DNA of 64,000 nucleotides from Marinobacter sp. S0848L (GCF_023016065.1 NZ_JALKAQ010000001.1:372001-436000); one strand, 5' to 3'; positions 10,689-19,732 are shown, numbered from the stretch's first letter. A program made the numbers and translations. The notes: a model not told the origin generated them from the letters alone.

Positions 10689-10802
10689 CGTGTCTAGACA
10701 ATAATTTTTGCCACGAAGTACGCTGCCCAACATCTATCCCATCAAAAAATGGCCCGGGATCCAATAGATGCCGAGCCGCCCGAAGAACCTGGTTCAAAAT
10801 TA

Positions 10803-11351
10803 TTACTTATGAGCTCTTCGCCTAGCCATACCAAGCCCTAACAACCCTAGGCCGACCAAAGCCAGCGTGCTTGGCTCCGGCACTTTAGTGGTCGGCTGCC
10901 CATTGTAGTAGATAGAGGCGTGAGACAAATTTTTATCTGTGGCCCATCTTCCGGAAAGCGGATCATTCACAGATAGATCAAGTAAAAACGCCCCGAATCC
11001 ATTTCCCGCCTTGAGCGTAATCACAATATTGCTTAGACCTGCGAGCGTATCGATCGCCCAATTTCCAGATTTGCTACCGTTTACCGGTGCAGTTAAAAAC
11101 TCAATCACACCATCACCGTCGGGGCCATCGTTTTTATCCGAGAGTACCCACCCTGTCATTCCAAAAAGTGAATAATTTGCATCAATTTGGTTGGTGTCAT
11201 TGCCAGTAGTACAGGCTTTTGCCGCTGCGTCGGACAGCGAATAGCTAGTTCCGCTGGCGCTGCACGCCATCAACGCGGCCTGTGCTGGACTGCCTGCTAT
11301 CAAAAGCCATGCAAGAGAACTTGCAGCCATTAGTCGAATTGCAGCTGTCAT
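10803..11351 (-). CDS. PEP-CTERM sorting domain protein, function unknown
   Basis: 182 residues. An N-terminal signal peptide (about 1-25, ending AQAA) and a C-terminal PEP-CTERM signal are clear: VPEPSTLALVGLGLLGLG followed by the basic tail MARRRAHK. Such proteins are exported, recognised by an exosortase (EpsH/XrtA type) and usually linked to exopolysaccharide. The middle is a secreted beta-rich region with no domain I recognise and two cysteines near the mature N-terminus. No exosortase or polysaccharide genes are in the window. A 205-base gap separates it from the cyclase gene on the same strand beyond. Confidence 0.85.
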   Translation of the reverse strand: MTAAIRLMAASSLAWLLIAGSPAQAALMACSASGTSYSLSDAAAKACTTGNDTNQIDANYSLFGMTGWVLSDKNDGPDGDGVIEFLTAPVNGSKSGNWAIDTLAGLSNIVITLKAGNGFGAFLLDLSVNDPLSGRWATDKNLSHASIYYNGQPTTKVPEPSTLALVGLGLLGLGMARRRAHK

Positions 11352-11624
11352 TATCGTTACCCCTTTATGAATCTAATGAAGATTCCTTCATTACGATTTG
11401 AGGCAATTATTGATCCACAGTGGGCAATATCACAGTAATACACGGGCTTAAAAAACAGCTCTATTGATTCACTTATACAAAGTGTAAAGTTTACTGACAA
11501 ATTAGAGGCGAGGCGCGAAGCTCTTTATATCGGCTCACCCAACTCAGCCTTCGCCGGTGGTTACTGGAGCAAACAGGGAGATCGCGAGAACCCCTTTATC
11601 AGCATGCGCTCCTGTAGAAAACGG

Positions 11625-13349
11625 TCAGGCCGCAGAGCACACTCTATTACGCCCTCCGGTTTTCGCTTTATACAGTGCCTGGTCAGCCCGATTGGCGGCG
11701 TCTTCGACCGACTCCGTCGCGCTGCTGACTTGCGCGACACCCAGACTGACGGTCACTCGAATACTCACATCATCGCCGGCTTGAACGGCATGGTTTCCAA
11801 CCCCCTCCCGAATACGCTCAGCACAACTCTCAGCTTCGCTGTGATCGGCGCCGGGCAACAGGATCATAAACTCCTCGCCGCCAAAACGCGCAATCAAATC
11901 TTTGGCTCTACTGAATTTCTGGAGGTTATCTGCGACAGCCTTCAAAACAAGGTCGCCGGCATGATGTCCGTACGTATCGTTCACTGATTTGAAGTGATCG
12001 ATATCCAAGGCGATCACCGACAGCGGCTGCCCCAGAACAGTTGCTCGCTCGGCCATCGAATTGGCCTCAGCCATAAAGTACCGGCGATTATAAAGTTGGG
12101 TCAGTGGATCCGTAGCCGCCTGCCGTTTGAGCTCGTCCTGCTGGGCACGGATATCCTCCAGCACTTTGATTCGGTATGAAATGATGAATGCCAGCGTTAT
12201 CGCTTCCAGCACAATACCAATTCCTACCCCATGGCTGTTGAGATAATTTGGCTCCATCAGCCCCTTGTAAAACAGCACAGCAAAACCGTTGAACACGACA
12301 AAAAAGCTATGCCCCACGAGAAAAAACTTCGCCAACGGGTGGCCTTTGCGCAATATGGAGAGGCTAACCGAAAACGTCACCACCATCATCAATGCGGCCA
12401 AGCTGCTTGCTGGTATTAAAGCCCCCTCAATATCGAACAGCCCATAGCAGAAACCCGCCACCAGCAAGGCCAGCAAGCCATTGAGAATTCTGTGCTCGGT
12501 AACATAAAACTCACGGGTTTCGAATATCACCATCATGAACAGCACAAGAAAAATCGGCATGGTGAATACCGACAGGTTCAGTATGAAAACGCCGTCGCCG
12601 TATATATTGAACGCTTTCGCAAGCAAGCCGTAGGAGAGTGCTATCCAGACCACCCCCGAAATGAGATAGAAGGAGTACAACATGTTCTCCTTCTTGCTGG
12701 TGGCGAAATACAACAGACCGTTATAAAACACCAACGCCAGCATCATCCCCACCATTAACGCGATGTCCAGATGCCCACCCACTAACGCCTGTCGTGAGTG
12801 CTTATCGTCGTAGATTTCCGCCTCAAACCACTGATGCGAGTATAGATTGCTTCGTATGTAGAAAATCGTGGTCTCCCCAGCAGGCACCGTGAACGGATAA
12901 ACAATCGTCCCCCGATGCATCAAGGGGTTGCCGCTGGCATCGTTCAGATCAATCTCGGCGCGTCCGACCAAGCTCTGAGAACGCTCCTCATAGATTTCTA
13001 TTGCGCGCACCTGAAAAGCCGCGGGTAAATGCAGAAACAGAACTTTCTTCTCCAGCCCCGGATTTTTCAACGCAATCCGGTGCCAGGTAACCGAGGCCCC
13101 GGTCCCGAGAGTCCCTTTACTATTCATGGTGTTATAGGTTTTCTCGCGTACCTCCTGATAAGTTAGCGACTGCGAATTGTCGATAAGGTAGCCGACGGGA
13201 AAGTCCGTTAACCGAATCTCGTCATCACCCGCATCCAGGATGGGCGCTGCGTGCGCTGCCATACTCACAACCCACAGCAGAAGAACGAACACAATCACTC
13301 TGCGAACTGCCATATCAGGGATGGCCTTGAAACTCAGCGGGAGCGGCAT
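11625..13349 (-). CDS. Membrane diguanylate cyclase with 7TMR-DISM sensor
   Basis: 574 residues from the chosen ATG, which has AAGGA eight bases upstream; a longer in-frame start 55 codons earlier has cysteine/tryptophan-rich, non-conserved sequence and is rejected. The order is signal peptide (ending AAHA), an extracytoplasmic 7TMR-DISM extracellular domain (FPVGYLIDNSQSLTYQEV...), seven transmembrane helices, a short coiled linker (DIRAQQDELKRQAATDPLT), and a GGDEF domain with active-site FGGEEF and the LDIDHFKSVNDTYGH nucleotide-binding motif. It should make cyclic-di-GMP in response to a periplasmic ligand, possibly a carbohydrate. No EAL domain is present. Confidence 0.92.
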   Translation of the reverse strand: MPLPLSFKAIPDMAVRRVIVFVLLLWVVSMAAHAAPILDAGDDEIRLTDFPVGYLIDNSQSLTYQEVREKTYNTMNSKGTLGTGASVTWHRIALKNPGLEKKVLFLHLPAAFQVRAIEIYEERSQSLVGRAEIDLNDASGNPLMHRGTIVYPFTVPAGETTIFYIRSNLYSHQWFEAEIYDDKHSRQALVGGHLDIALMVGMMLALVFYNGLLYFATSKKENMLYSFYLISGVVWIALSYGLLAKAFNIYGDGVFILNLSVFTMPIFLVLFMMVIFETREFYVTEHRILNGLLALLVAGFCYGLFDIEGALIPASSLAALMMVVTFSVSLSILRKGHPLAKFFLVGHSFFVVFNGFAVLFYKGLMEPNYLNSHGVGIGIVLEAITLAFIISYRIKVLEDIRAQQDELKRQAATDPLTQLYNRRYFMAEANSMAERATVLGQPLSVIALDIDHFKSVNDTYGHHAGDLVLKAVADNLQKFSRAKDLIARFGGEEFMILLPGADHSEAESCAERIREGVGNHAVQAGDDVSIRVTVSLGVAQVSSATESVEDAANRADQALYKAKTGGRNRVCSAA

Positions 13350-13449
13350 GGAAAGCGTCCTTGTTTTTGTAACTACTTGATATTGGCCGCTCCAACGGGG
13401 CATGCAGCAGACAACTGAACCCTGCGCGACAAGGCAGCGGAGTATTCCG

Positions 13450-14694
13450 TTACTGTTCGACCAAGAAATAAGGCTCCGGCAACCAACCCGCCAGCCCCAG
13501 AAAGTGGAACACAATGGTCAAGCTACCGAACACCAACACCAGCGCGATCGCCAGCTGGCCACCCGGGGCCATGAAGCCACTGCGACCGCCGTCGAGGGTT
13601 CTGGATTTTCGGGCCAGCAAAGCCGGAACAATGCAGGCCCAGACCGCCGCAGCCGCACCAGCATAGCCGATGGCCAGCACAAAACCGAACGGGAAAAACA
13701 ACGACAACAATAGTGGCGGGATGAAGGTGACGGCCCAGGTTTTGGTGCGACCCTTTCGGTCATTGCTGAAGCCCAGCAGATCGGCCATGTAGTCAAAGGT
13801 CCCCAGACCAACGCCAACAAATGAAGACAAAATGGCCGCCGTCGAGAAGGCACTGATGGTAGTCGCGACTTGTTCAGAATCGATAGCAAAACCAAGGGCT
13901 GCCAGCAGGGCATCAACATCGCCACCCCGTGCGACAATCGGGCCAAAATCCGCCCTCGGCAGATTACCGAAAATACTGAGCAGCCATAACAAATAGAAGA
14001 TCAGAGCCACAAGGGTGCCGCCCAGAATTGCCTTCTGGGCTTTGCGCTCCTCACCGTAGTAAGCCCGCATAGAGGCCACCGAATGATGGTATCCGAAGGA
14101 AGTCAGGGCAACCGGCAGCATAGCCATGGCGTATGGCGCGTAGCGGCCATCGGGGTCGGCGGCATCGAACAGGATATCAAAATCAATGCGCACAACCAGG
14201 CCCGACACCCCCAGCACAAAACTCACCAGCATGAAGGTCACCAGCACAACCGACAGCCGGTCCACCGCGCGGGTTGAATGCCAGACAACTAGAGAAAACA
14301 GCAGCACGAAGATGACCGACGCCAACTTGCTGTCGACACCGGTCATGCTTTGCAGAATCAGGCCGGACGAGGTGATGTAGGCATACAGCAGAATCCCGCC
14401 CACGAAGTAGACCGTCAAATTACTGAAGGCATTCACCCGGGCCCCAAGCAGCGACTTGGTCACCGTGTTAAACGATGCCCGCAAATCAAAATGCTTGAAC
14501 GCTTCCAGCAGCATCCAGCCGGAGAGGGTCATCACCAACATGGTCAGCACCAGGGCCAGACTGGACCAGATGGTCCAGGCTCCGGCACCGGAACTGGGCA
14601 GGCCGAGCATGCCGGCACCTACGCACACGCTGGCGATGATGCTGGCACCGCCGATGAGAGAGGGGGTTCGCTTGGAAACGGGCTGGTCTGTCAC
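13450..14694 (-). CDS. Aromatic amino-acid permease (Trp/Tyr family)
   Basis: 414 residues from a GTG that overlaps the stop of the upstream esterase (GTGA), giving the N-terminus VTDQPVSKRTPSLIGGASII. The longer in-frame start would lie inside the esterase gene. About eleven hydrophobic helices are visible. The N-terminal signature GGASIIASVCVGAGMLGLP matches the tryptophan/tyrosine permease family (TyrP, Mtr, TnaB; proton symporters of the APC superfamily), as does SFGYHHSVASMRAYYG. The substrate is probably an aromatic amino acid, but which one cannot be read from the sequence. Coupling to an esterase gene is unexplained. Confidence 0.85.
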   Translation of the reverse strand: MTDQPVSKRTPSLIGGASIIASVCVGAGMLGLPSSGAGAWTIWSSLALVLTMLVMTLSGWMLLEAFKHFDLRASFNTVTKSLLGARVNAFSNLTVYFVGGILLYAYITSSGLILQSMTGVDSKLASVIFVLLFSLVVWHSTRAVDRLSVVLVTFMLVSFVLGVSGLVVRIDFDILFDAADPDGRYAPYAMAMLPVALTSFGYHHSVASMRAYYGEERKAQKAILGGTLVALIFYLLWLLSIFGNLPRADFGPIVARGGDVDALLAALGFAIDSEQVATTISAFSTAAILSSFVGVGLGTFDYMADLLGFSNDRKGRTKTWAVTFIPPLLLSLFFPFGFVLAIGYAGAAAAVWACIVPALLARKSRTLDGGRSGFMAPGGQLAIALVLVFGSLTIVFHFLGLAGWLPEPYFLVEQ

Positions 14695-15359
14695 TTTGCG
14701 CCTGCCACTAGCCCGGCCAGAAACGCATCCAGGTCCCTCACCTCTTCCAGGCAAAGACTGTGTTCCATGCCATAGGCGTGGAACTCCGGCTCGTACCCCA
14801 GCTCCTGCAGCTTCTGCCGGGCCGCCTGCCCCAGGTGCTCCGCGACAACCTGGTCAAATCGGCCGTGGGCAATAAAGACGGGAATCTCGCGGTTGGCTTC
14901 ACTCAGCTTGATGGAATCTGCAGTGGCAAAGTAGGTAGACAAGGCGAACAGGCCGCCCAGGCGCTCCGGGTAACTCAGCGCCAGTTCATAGGCCACGGCG
15001 CCGCCCTGGGAGAAGCCACCCAGAATGATGCTCTCGCTGGCAATGCCCTTTTCCCGCTCCTGGCGAATGAGCTCGGCCACCATGGCAGCCGAGGCGCGCA
15101 ACTGATCCGCATCCACCTTGCGGTCCACATCCATGGCGAGGATGTCGTACCAGGCGGGCATAACGTAGCCACCGTTAATGGTTACCGGCAGCTCGGGGGC
15201 GTGGGGGAAGATAAAGCGGACGGGCTGCTCCCGGGAGAAGCGAAACTCCGGAACCACCGGCTCGAAATCGTGACCACTGGCGCCAAGGCCGTGAAGCCAG
15301 ATGATGGTGGTTTCGGGGTTGTCGCCAGTCTCAATTTGCAGGGTGTTCAGGGCGGTCAT
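14691..15359 (-). CDS. Alpha/beta hydrolase, carboxylesterase/phospholipase type
   Basis: 222 residues, a cytosolic alpha/beta hydrolase of the Abhydrolase_2 family (similar to pseudomonad carboxylesterase EstB and human acyl-protein thioesterase). The oxyanion strand is TTIIWLHGLGASGHDFEPV; the nucleophile Ser is in GGFSQGGAVAYELAL; the Asp is in AHGRFDQVV; the His is in YGMEHSLCLEE. It probably hydrolyses short or medium acyl esters or lysophospholipids. Its stop overlaps the start of the permease, so the two are likely co-translated. Confidence 0.9.
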   Translation of the reverse strand: MTALNTLQIETGDNPETTIIWLHGLGASGHDFEPVVPEFRFSREQPVRFIFPHAPELPVTINGGYVMPAWYDILAMDVDRKVDADQLRASAAMVAELIRQEREKGIASESIILGGFSQGGAVAYELALSYPERLGGLFALSTYFATADSIKLSEANREIPVFIAHGRFDQVVAEHLGQAARQKLQELGYEPEFHAYGMEHSLCLEEVRDLDAFLAGLVAGAK

Positions 15360-15408
15360 CGGGCCTCCGGAGTTTATGGAAAGACCCGCGACTTTAACAT
15401 TTTCGGCG

Positions 15409-15815
15409 TCACGGGGCCCACAGATCCTTCCGGGCGCTCTCCCAGAGCTTCCGGAACTCCGCCGCGGCAGGGGTATTCGGCGCCAGCAGGTCTTTCAGGA
15501 CGTTGTGCCCTTCCTCGTGCTCAAGCTTGATATCGAAGTTGCGGAAGCTGCTGTGGGCAGGAATAAAGTCGAGGTTGGGGTAAACGTCTTCGTGGATGAA
15601 GCGGGCAATGGGGACCTGCCTTCCAGCAGTTTCGACAGCTTGCGGCCTTTAACCACTTCGGCACCCGCGAGGTAGAAACTGGCGCCCCCTTGCGGGTCCA
15701 GGTCCCAGAGCAGTGTGCTGATGTTTTCACGGCTGGCCAGGTGGCTGTGTTCACTGCGGCGGCGGTTTTGCCTACGCCGCCTTTGGGGCTGTAGAAGGCT
15801 TTCGTAAAACCACAT
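15409..15815 (-). pseudogene. ParA-family ATPase remnant with frameshifts
   Basis: Three pieces of one ParA-like protein lie in order but in different frames on the minus strand: a Walker A segment FYSPKGGVGKTAAAVN, then LLWDLDPQGGASFYLAG with KGRKLSKLLEG, then a C-terminal piece from IARFIHEDVYPNLDF to a stop at 15411-15409. At least two one-base shifts separate them (near 15735 and 15623). No ATG stands in the Walker A frame close upstream, so the start is also lost. The family is deviant-Walker P-loop ATPases (ParA/MinD/Soj type). Either a decayed gene or two sequencing indels would explain it; the missing start favours decay. The 5' end is approximate. Confidence 0.75.
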
Positions 15816-15971
15816 TCATGCGGCTTTGCGAAAGCCCTCCATGCGCACGGACTTGTCGCGGCTGCGCTTGTATTTGGTTTTGTCTTCAACTACTCGCATC
15901 TGGTATTGTGACGTTCTGAGTTCTCGCTGCACAGCGCTGTGCTGTGTGGCTTTCGCCTTTTTTCTGACCAT
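15816..15971 (-). CDS. Small basic protein resembling ribosome-rescue factor ArfA
   Basis: 51 residues, very basic, start ATG with GGAG-like bases upstream. The stretch AVQRELRTSQYQMRVVEDK aligns without gaps to the ArfA core of E. coli (AIEALLHDPLFRQRVEKNK), keeping Ala, Ile/Val, Leu, the aromatic, and Arg-Val, and is followed by a Lys/Arg-rich tail as in ArfA. A six-bp hairpin (GGCTTT / AAAGCC, 15822-15836) falls in the last codons. E. coli arfA also carries a hairpin in its 3' coding region, where RNase III cleavage creates a non-stop mRNA controlled by tmRNA. The alignment is from memory and short, so the family call is tentative. It lies just upstream of the ParA remnant. Confidence 0.5.
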   Translation of the reverse strand: MVRKKAKATQHSAVQRELRTSQYQMRVVEDKTKYKRSRDKSVRMEGFRKAA

Positions 15972-16046
15972 TCCGGTATCTCCTCGTCTGGCTCGGTTTT
16001 AACGGCGAGTAGTATAACACTCCCCTGAATTTCGCGAGCGTAAGCA

Positions 16047-16667
16047 ATGACACTCACGGTGTGGCTCACATTTCTGGTCGCAGCTCTGCTGATCAGCGTT
16101 TCTCCCGGTGCCGGAGCGGTTAATTCCATGAGCAGCGGCCTGCGCTACGGGGCGCGCAAGTCCCTGCCCACCATCGCCGGCCAGCAGTTCGGATATGGGG
16201 TACAGATTGTTCTGGTGGGCGCAGGCCTGGGTGCCATTGTCGCTTCATCCAACACGGCCCTGATGGTGATCAAGTGGGTTGGCGTGGTGTACCTGATCTG
16301 GCTGGGCGTCCAGAAATGGCGGGAGCCGCCCGTGGAAGCATCACGGGCAGACTTGTCGGGCTTCAGCCCGCGCCAGCAGTTCTGGAATGGTGCGCTGGTG
16401 AACCTGACCAACCCCAAAGCGACGATTTTCCTGATTGCCCTGTTTCCGCAGTTCCTGGTGGCCGGCGCGCCCCATGGGCAGCAACTGGCCACCATGGGCA
16501 CCACACTGATTATGGTGGATATACTCGTCATGGTGGGTTATGCCCTGCTCGCCAGCCAGCTGTTCCGGTTTATGACCACGCCGAAACGCCAGCGGCAAAT
16601 GAACAGGGTGTTCGGCGGGCTGTTCGTAACAGCAGCGGTCGCGCTCGCGAGTTTCAAACGGGCCTGA
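16047..16667 (+). CDS. LysE/RhtB-family amino-acid exporter
   Basis: 206 residues with six predicted transmembrane helices. The N-terminal VSPGAGAVNSMSSGLRYGARKSLPTIAGQQFG and the NPKATIFLIALFPQF motif are typical of the RhtB/LysE family of amino-acid and homoserine/homoserine-lactone exporters. The substrate is not determined. It is monocistronic: divergent from the ArfA-like gene and closed by a bidirectional terminator shared with the next, convergent gene. Confidence 0.88.
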   Translation: MTLTVWLTFLVAALLISVSPGAGAVNSMSSGLRYGARKSLPTIAGQQFGYGVQIVLVGAGLGAIVASSNTALMVIKWVGVVYLIWLGVQKWREPPVEASRADLSGFSPRQQFWNGALVNLTNPKATIFLIALFPQFLVAGAPHGQQLATMGTTLIMVDILVMVGYALLASQLFRFMTTPKRQRQMNRVFGGLFVTAAVALASFKRA

Positions 16668-16683
16668 AGGCAGCGTTTCTTCG

Positions 16684-16726
16684 AACAAAAAAGGCCCGCC
16701 GGATCTCTCCAGGGGGCCTTTTTGTT
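16684..16726. terminator. Bidirectional intrinsic terminator
   Basis: The arms AACAAAAAAGGCCC and GGGCCTTTTTGTT form a strong stem with A and T runs on both sides. It serves the exporter gene (+) and the binding-protein gene (-), which converge here. Confidence 0.85.
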
Positions 16727-16740
16727 TTAAGGCACGGACA

Positions 16741-17607
16741 TTAACGCACCGCGTTAACCACCTCGTCCACCTGCAGCCGCACACTCTGCAGGCCACCACC
16801 GGACAGGTACCAGAGGGCCGGGTTCAGCACGACAACCCTGGTGTCGACGCCGGCATCGGCCACGGCAGACGCCAGTGTTTCCGGCTTCAGCGGTTCTGCA
16901 CCAATGGCCGCGCTGCGATCCACCACCAGCAGCGTATCCGGGGCCATTTGCGCCAGCGTCTCTGCCTTCACCGGGTAGAACGTGCGCTCACCGCGCACGA
17001 CCGGCTGCACACTGGCCGGTACCGTTGCCGGCGTCAGCTCCAACAGCTCGTAAACCACCGCCTCCTGGCGTAGCGAGAAGTTGCCATCGTTGTGGGTAAC
17101 CACGGTAACTGTGCCAGCATCAGCCAGCTCCGCTTTCTGTTCACCCACATGCTGCCAGAGTTCACCAAGCTTGAGGCCTGCGGTTTCTTCAAGGCCATAG
17201 TAACTCGCCAGGCTGATTACATTGGCATTTACCGCCTCCCGGAAGTCGCCTGTGGCCAGGGTTACATCACGCACGGGGGCAACCTTTGCTGCCGAAATCT
17301 GGGCATCGGCGCCCTGACGACCGGTCATCAAAACCAGCCCCGGCTGCAGGTCTGCCAGCAGCTTCTGGTCAGGTTCTTTCAGGCTGCCGGCGTCTGGTAG
17401 TTTGGCACCCGCATCAACCAGGTAGTCCGGCAGTCCCTGCTGCGGAACGGCCAGAACCTTATCTTCCAGACCCAGCTCCAGTAGCGTGTCCAAGGCGCCA
17501 TGGTCGTAGCTGACCACGGTTGGGCCGGTTACTTCAGTGGTGGTTGCGCAGCCGGCCAGGGTTAGGCCTGCCAGGGCTCCGGCCAGGGTAAGTTTCAGTG
17601 AGTTCAT
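16741..17607 (-). CDS. Siderophore-type ABC transporter binding lipoprotein
   Basis: 288 residues from the ATG preceded by AAGGAG; a longer start 11 codons upstream is less likely. The lipobox LTLAGC places the lipidated Cys at residue 19. The rest is a class III periplasmic binding protein of the iron-siderophore type: TVVSYDHGALDTLLELGLEDKVLAVPQQGLP is similar to FatB/VctP/CeuE proteins. It lies 10 bases after the TonB-receptor gene, so the receptor and this lipoprotein form a unit. A second binding protein with the matching permeases is 3 kb away on the other strand. Confidence 0.82.
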   Translation of the reverse strand: MNSLKLTLAGALAGLTLAGCATTTEVTGPTVVSYDHGALDTLLELGLEDKVLAVPQQGLPDYLVDAGAKLPDAGSLKEPDQKLLADLQPGLVLMTGRQGADAQISAAKVAPVRDVTLATGDFREAVNANVISLASYYGLEETAGLKLGELWQHVGEQKAELADAGTVTVVTHNDGNFSLRQEAVVYELLELTPATVPASVQPVVRGERTFYPVKAETLAQMAPDTLLVVDRSAAIGAEPLKPETLASAVADAGVDTRVVVLNPALWYLSGGGLQSVRLQVDEVVNAVR

Positions 17608-17617
17608 GCAATTCTCC

Positions 17618-19639
17618 TTAGAAGTCGACCGCAAGGCCAAGGTTCAGGCGGCGGCCATCCAGCACCACGCCATAGTCATCGTTGGTAATTTCTTTGTCGG
17701 CCAGGTTGTACAGGCCCGCTGTTACCCGGGCGGTATCCGTCAGCCTGTACAACAAGCCCACATCCATCAGCGTGTAACCCGGCGTTCCGCTCTCCATATC
17801 TCTGCGGCCAAGGAAGTCACTGGTTTCGCCACGATAGTTAGTCTGGAACCACAGGTTCAGGCGGCCGCTGGCCTGCCAGTCCAGGTTGGCGTTGGCCATG
17901 TGTTCGGGAACCTTGTTCAGGGGCTCACCCTTGAACTCACCGGTTTTCTGCTCGGAATCGGTGTAGGTGTAGCTGGAACTGAGGGTTACCGCATCGGTCA
18001 GGTCGTAGTCGAGCGTCAGCTCGATACCGCGCATTTCGGCTTCGTCGATGTTGGCCCGGGTACTCAGGAACAGATAGTCATTACCCTGAAAACTACAGGT
18101 CCAGGTGCCCGGATCATCCCCGTCACCGTTCGGGGATTCGCAGAAGCGATCTTCTGCAATCTTGTCTTTGAAATCGGTCTGGAACAGCATCATGCTCGCA
18201 TTCAGGCCCATGGCCCGGCTGTCGAAGACCAGGCCGGCTTCATAACTGATGCTGGACTCGGGGTCGAGATCCGGGTTGCCGATGATCAGCGCTCGGGGGT
18301 GAGGTGCAGGCGAGCCAGCGCCACCGGTGCCACGGCCAAACCCTTCCGTGACATCCGCCAGTCCGGGCTGGCGATAGCCGGTCGACACACCGCCTTTCAG
18401 GGTCAGCTCAGGCGTCAGGTCGTAAAGCGCATAGACCCGGGGCGAAAACTCGCCGCCAAACAGTTCGTCGTCGTTGTAACGCAGGCCGGTGGTCACCGAG
18501 AAGTCGTCGGTCAGGCCCCACTCCACTTCCGAGTAAACAGCGGCAATCCAGCGGTCAACACTGCGCACGGCACCCGGGATATTGGAGGTGAGCAAACCGT
18601 TGGTTTCGTCAGTCAGTTTTTCCTGCTTGTACTGACCACCGACGGTAACCACATGATCACCCCAGAACCGTGTTGCCTGGGTATCCAGCATCGACACCTG
18701 CTCTTTCTTGGTCTGGTCCTGCACCCGCTCGGAAAGATCGTGCTGAACAAAGCTCCTGGTCATCCAGTTACCGTAGTTACCGGCGTGGGAGAGCACATAT
18801 ACGTCTTTGTCGTAGATGTAGGTTGACCCGGTTTCATCCTGAGCCACGCTTTTGCCCGGGGTGCTGGTTTCTTCCAGGCGGGAGCTGTCATAGCTCAGGG
18901 CAAATTCGTTTTGGTTATCCGGGGTGAAAATCAGCTTGGCTCCGCCCATCGTGCGCTTGCTTTCCGGGGTACTTCTGGCGGAATCGTCGGCGCCGGCGAA
19001 ATCGCTTTCATCGTCACCCGACCAGGACGCGTTAACCTCGGCACTCAGCAAACCTTCCACCAACGCACCACCGGCAAACAGGCTGGTTTGCTTGCTGTCG
19101 TTGCTCACATCGTTAAAGGACTTGGTGTATTCGGAGGAAACAGTGCCAGCCCACTCACCCCGGTTTTTACGGGTGATGATGTTGATGACGCCACCCATGG
19201 CCTCAGAGCCATAGAGCGAAGACATAGGCCCGCGGATCACTTCCACCCGTTCGATCATTGAAATCGGCGGCAGGGCAATCTGCTTGCCACCGTCCTGGCC
19301 GTTGGTGTTTACCGAGCGGCCGGCAGACACCGGACGACCGTCCACCAGGTACAGCGTGTAGCTATCGTCCATGCCCCGGATGCTGATGTCCTGTGCCCCA
19401 CCACCACCGGTAACGTACACACCCGGAATGTTATTCACCGCATCGACAATGCTTTTGTAGGATTTCTTGGCCAGTTCATCACTGGAGATCACCGAAATAC
19501 TCGCCGGCGCATCGGAGATGTTCTGCTCAAACCCCGATGCTGTAACTACAATTTCACCAAGTTCAACCGGGGCCGGCTGGGCAAAAGCAGCTCCGGCATT
19601 CACCAGTGCGATCGCGGAGGCCAGAAGAGGACGACGCAT
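17618..19639 (-). CDS. TonB-dependent siderophore receptor
   Basis: 673 residues. Signal peptide to about residue 21, TonB box near EIVVTASG, a plug domain (SISVISSDELAKKSY, GVYVTGGGGAQDISIRGMDD, RVEVIRGPMSSLYGSEAMGGVINIITRK) and a 22-strand barrel ending in an aromatic residue (LGLAVDF). The RGPMSSLYGSEAMGGVINIITR signature is that of catecholate-siderophore and related receptors (FepA/CirA/PirA class). The DPGTWTCSFQGNDY loop has cysteines that could form an extracellular disulfide. A Fur-box-like site lies about 47-68 bases upstream, so iron repression is likely. Confidence 0.92.
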   Translation of the reverse strand: MRRPLLASAIALVNAGAAFAQPAPVELGEIVVTASGFEQNISDAPASISVISSDELAKKSYKSIVDAVNNIPGVYVTGGGGAQDISIRGMDDSYTLYLVDGRPVSAGRSVNTNGQDGGKQIALPPISMIERVEVIRGPMSSLYGSEAMGGVINIITRKNRGEWAGTVSSEYTKSFNDVSNDSKQTSLFAGGALVEGLLSAEVNASWSGDDESDFAGADDSARSTPESKRTMGGAKLIFTPDNQNEFALSYDSSRLEETSTPGKSVAQDETGSTYIYDKDVYVLSHAGNYGNWMTRSFVQHDLSERVQDQTKKEQVSMLDTQATRFWGDHVVTVGGQYKQEKLTDETNGLLTSNIPGAVRSVDRWIAAVYSEVEWGLTDDFSVTTGLRYNDDELFGGEFSPRVYALYDLTPELTLKGGVSTGYRQPGLADVTEGFGRGTGGAGSPAPHPRALIIGNPDLDPESSISYEAGLVFDSRAMGLNASMMLFQTDFKDKIAEDRFCESPNGDGDDPGTWTCSFQGNDYLFLSTRANIDEAEMRGIELTLDYDLTDAVTLSSSYTYTDSEQKTGEFKGEPLNKVPEHMANANLDWQASGRLNLWFQTNYRGETSDFLGRRDMESGTPGYTLMDVGLLYRLTDTARVTAGLYNLADKEITNDDYGVVLDGRRLNLGLAVDF

Positions 19640-19685
19640 GAAAACTCCTTGTGTTGTGCAACGTTGACTTTTGACTCGCCATGCA

Positions 19686-19707
19686 GATGCGAATCATTAT
19701 TAGTTGC
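19686..19707 (-). promoter_or_regulatory. Candidate Fur box upstream of the TonB receptor
   Basis: The stretch GCGAATCATTATTAG resembles half of the Fur consensus (GATAATGATAATCATTATC), with AATCATTAT conserved. It sits 47 bases before the receptor start, where a promoter would be. Confidence 0.6.
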
Positions 19708-19732
19708 GACTACATTAACACAAGGCAAGGGT

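Noticed and set aside
17537..18826. A 429-codon plus-strand reading frame
   Set aside because: Antisense to the lipoprotein binding protein and TonB receptor genes, with no family likeness.
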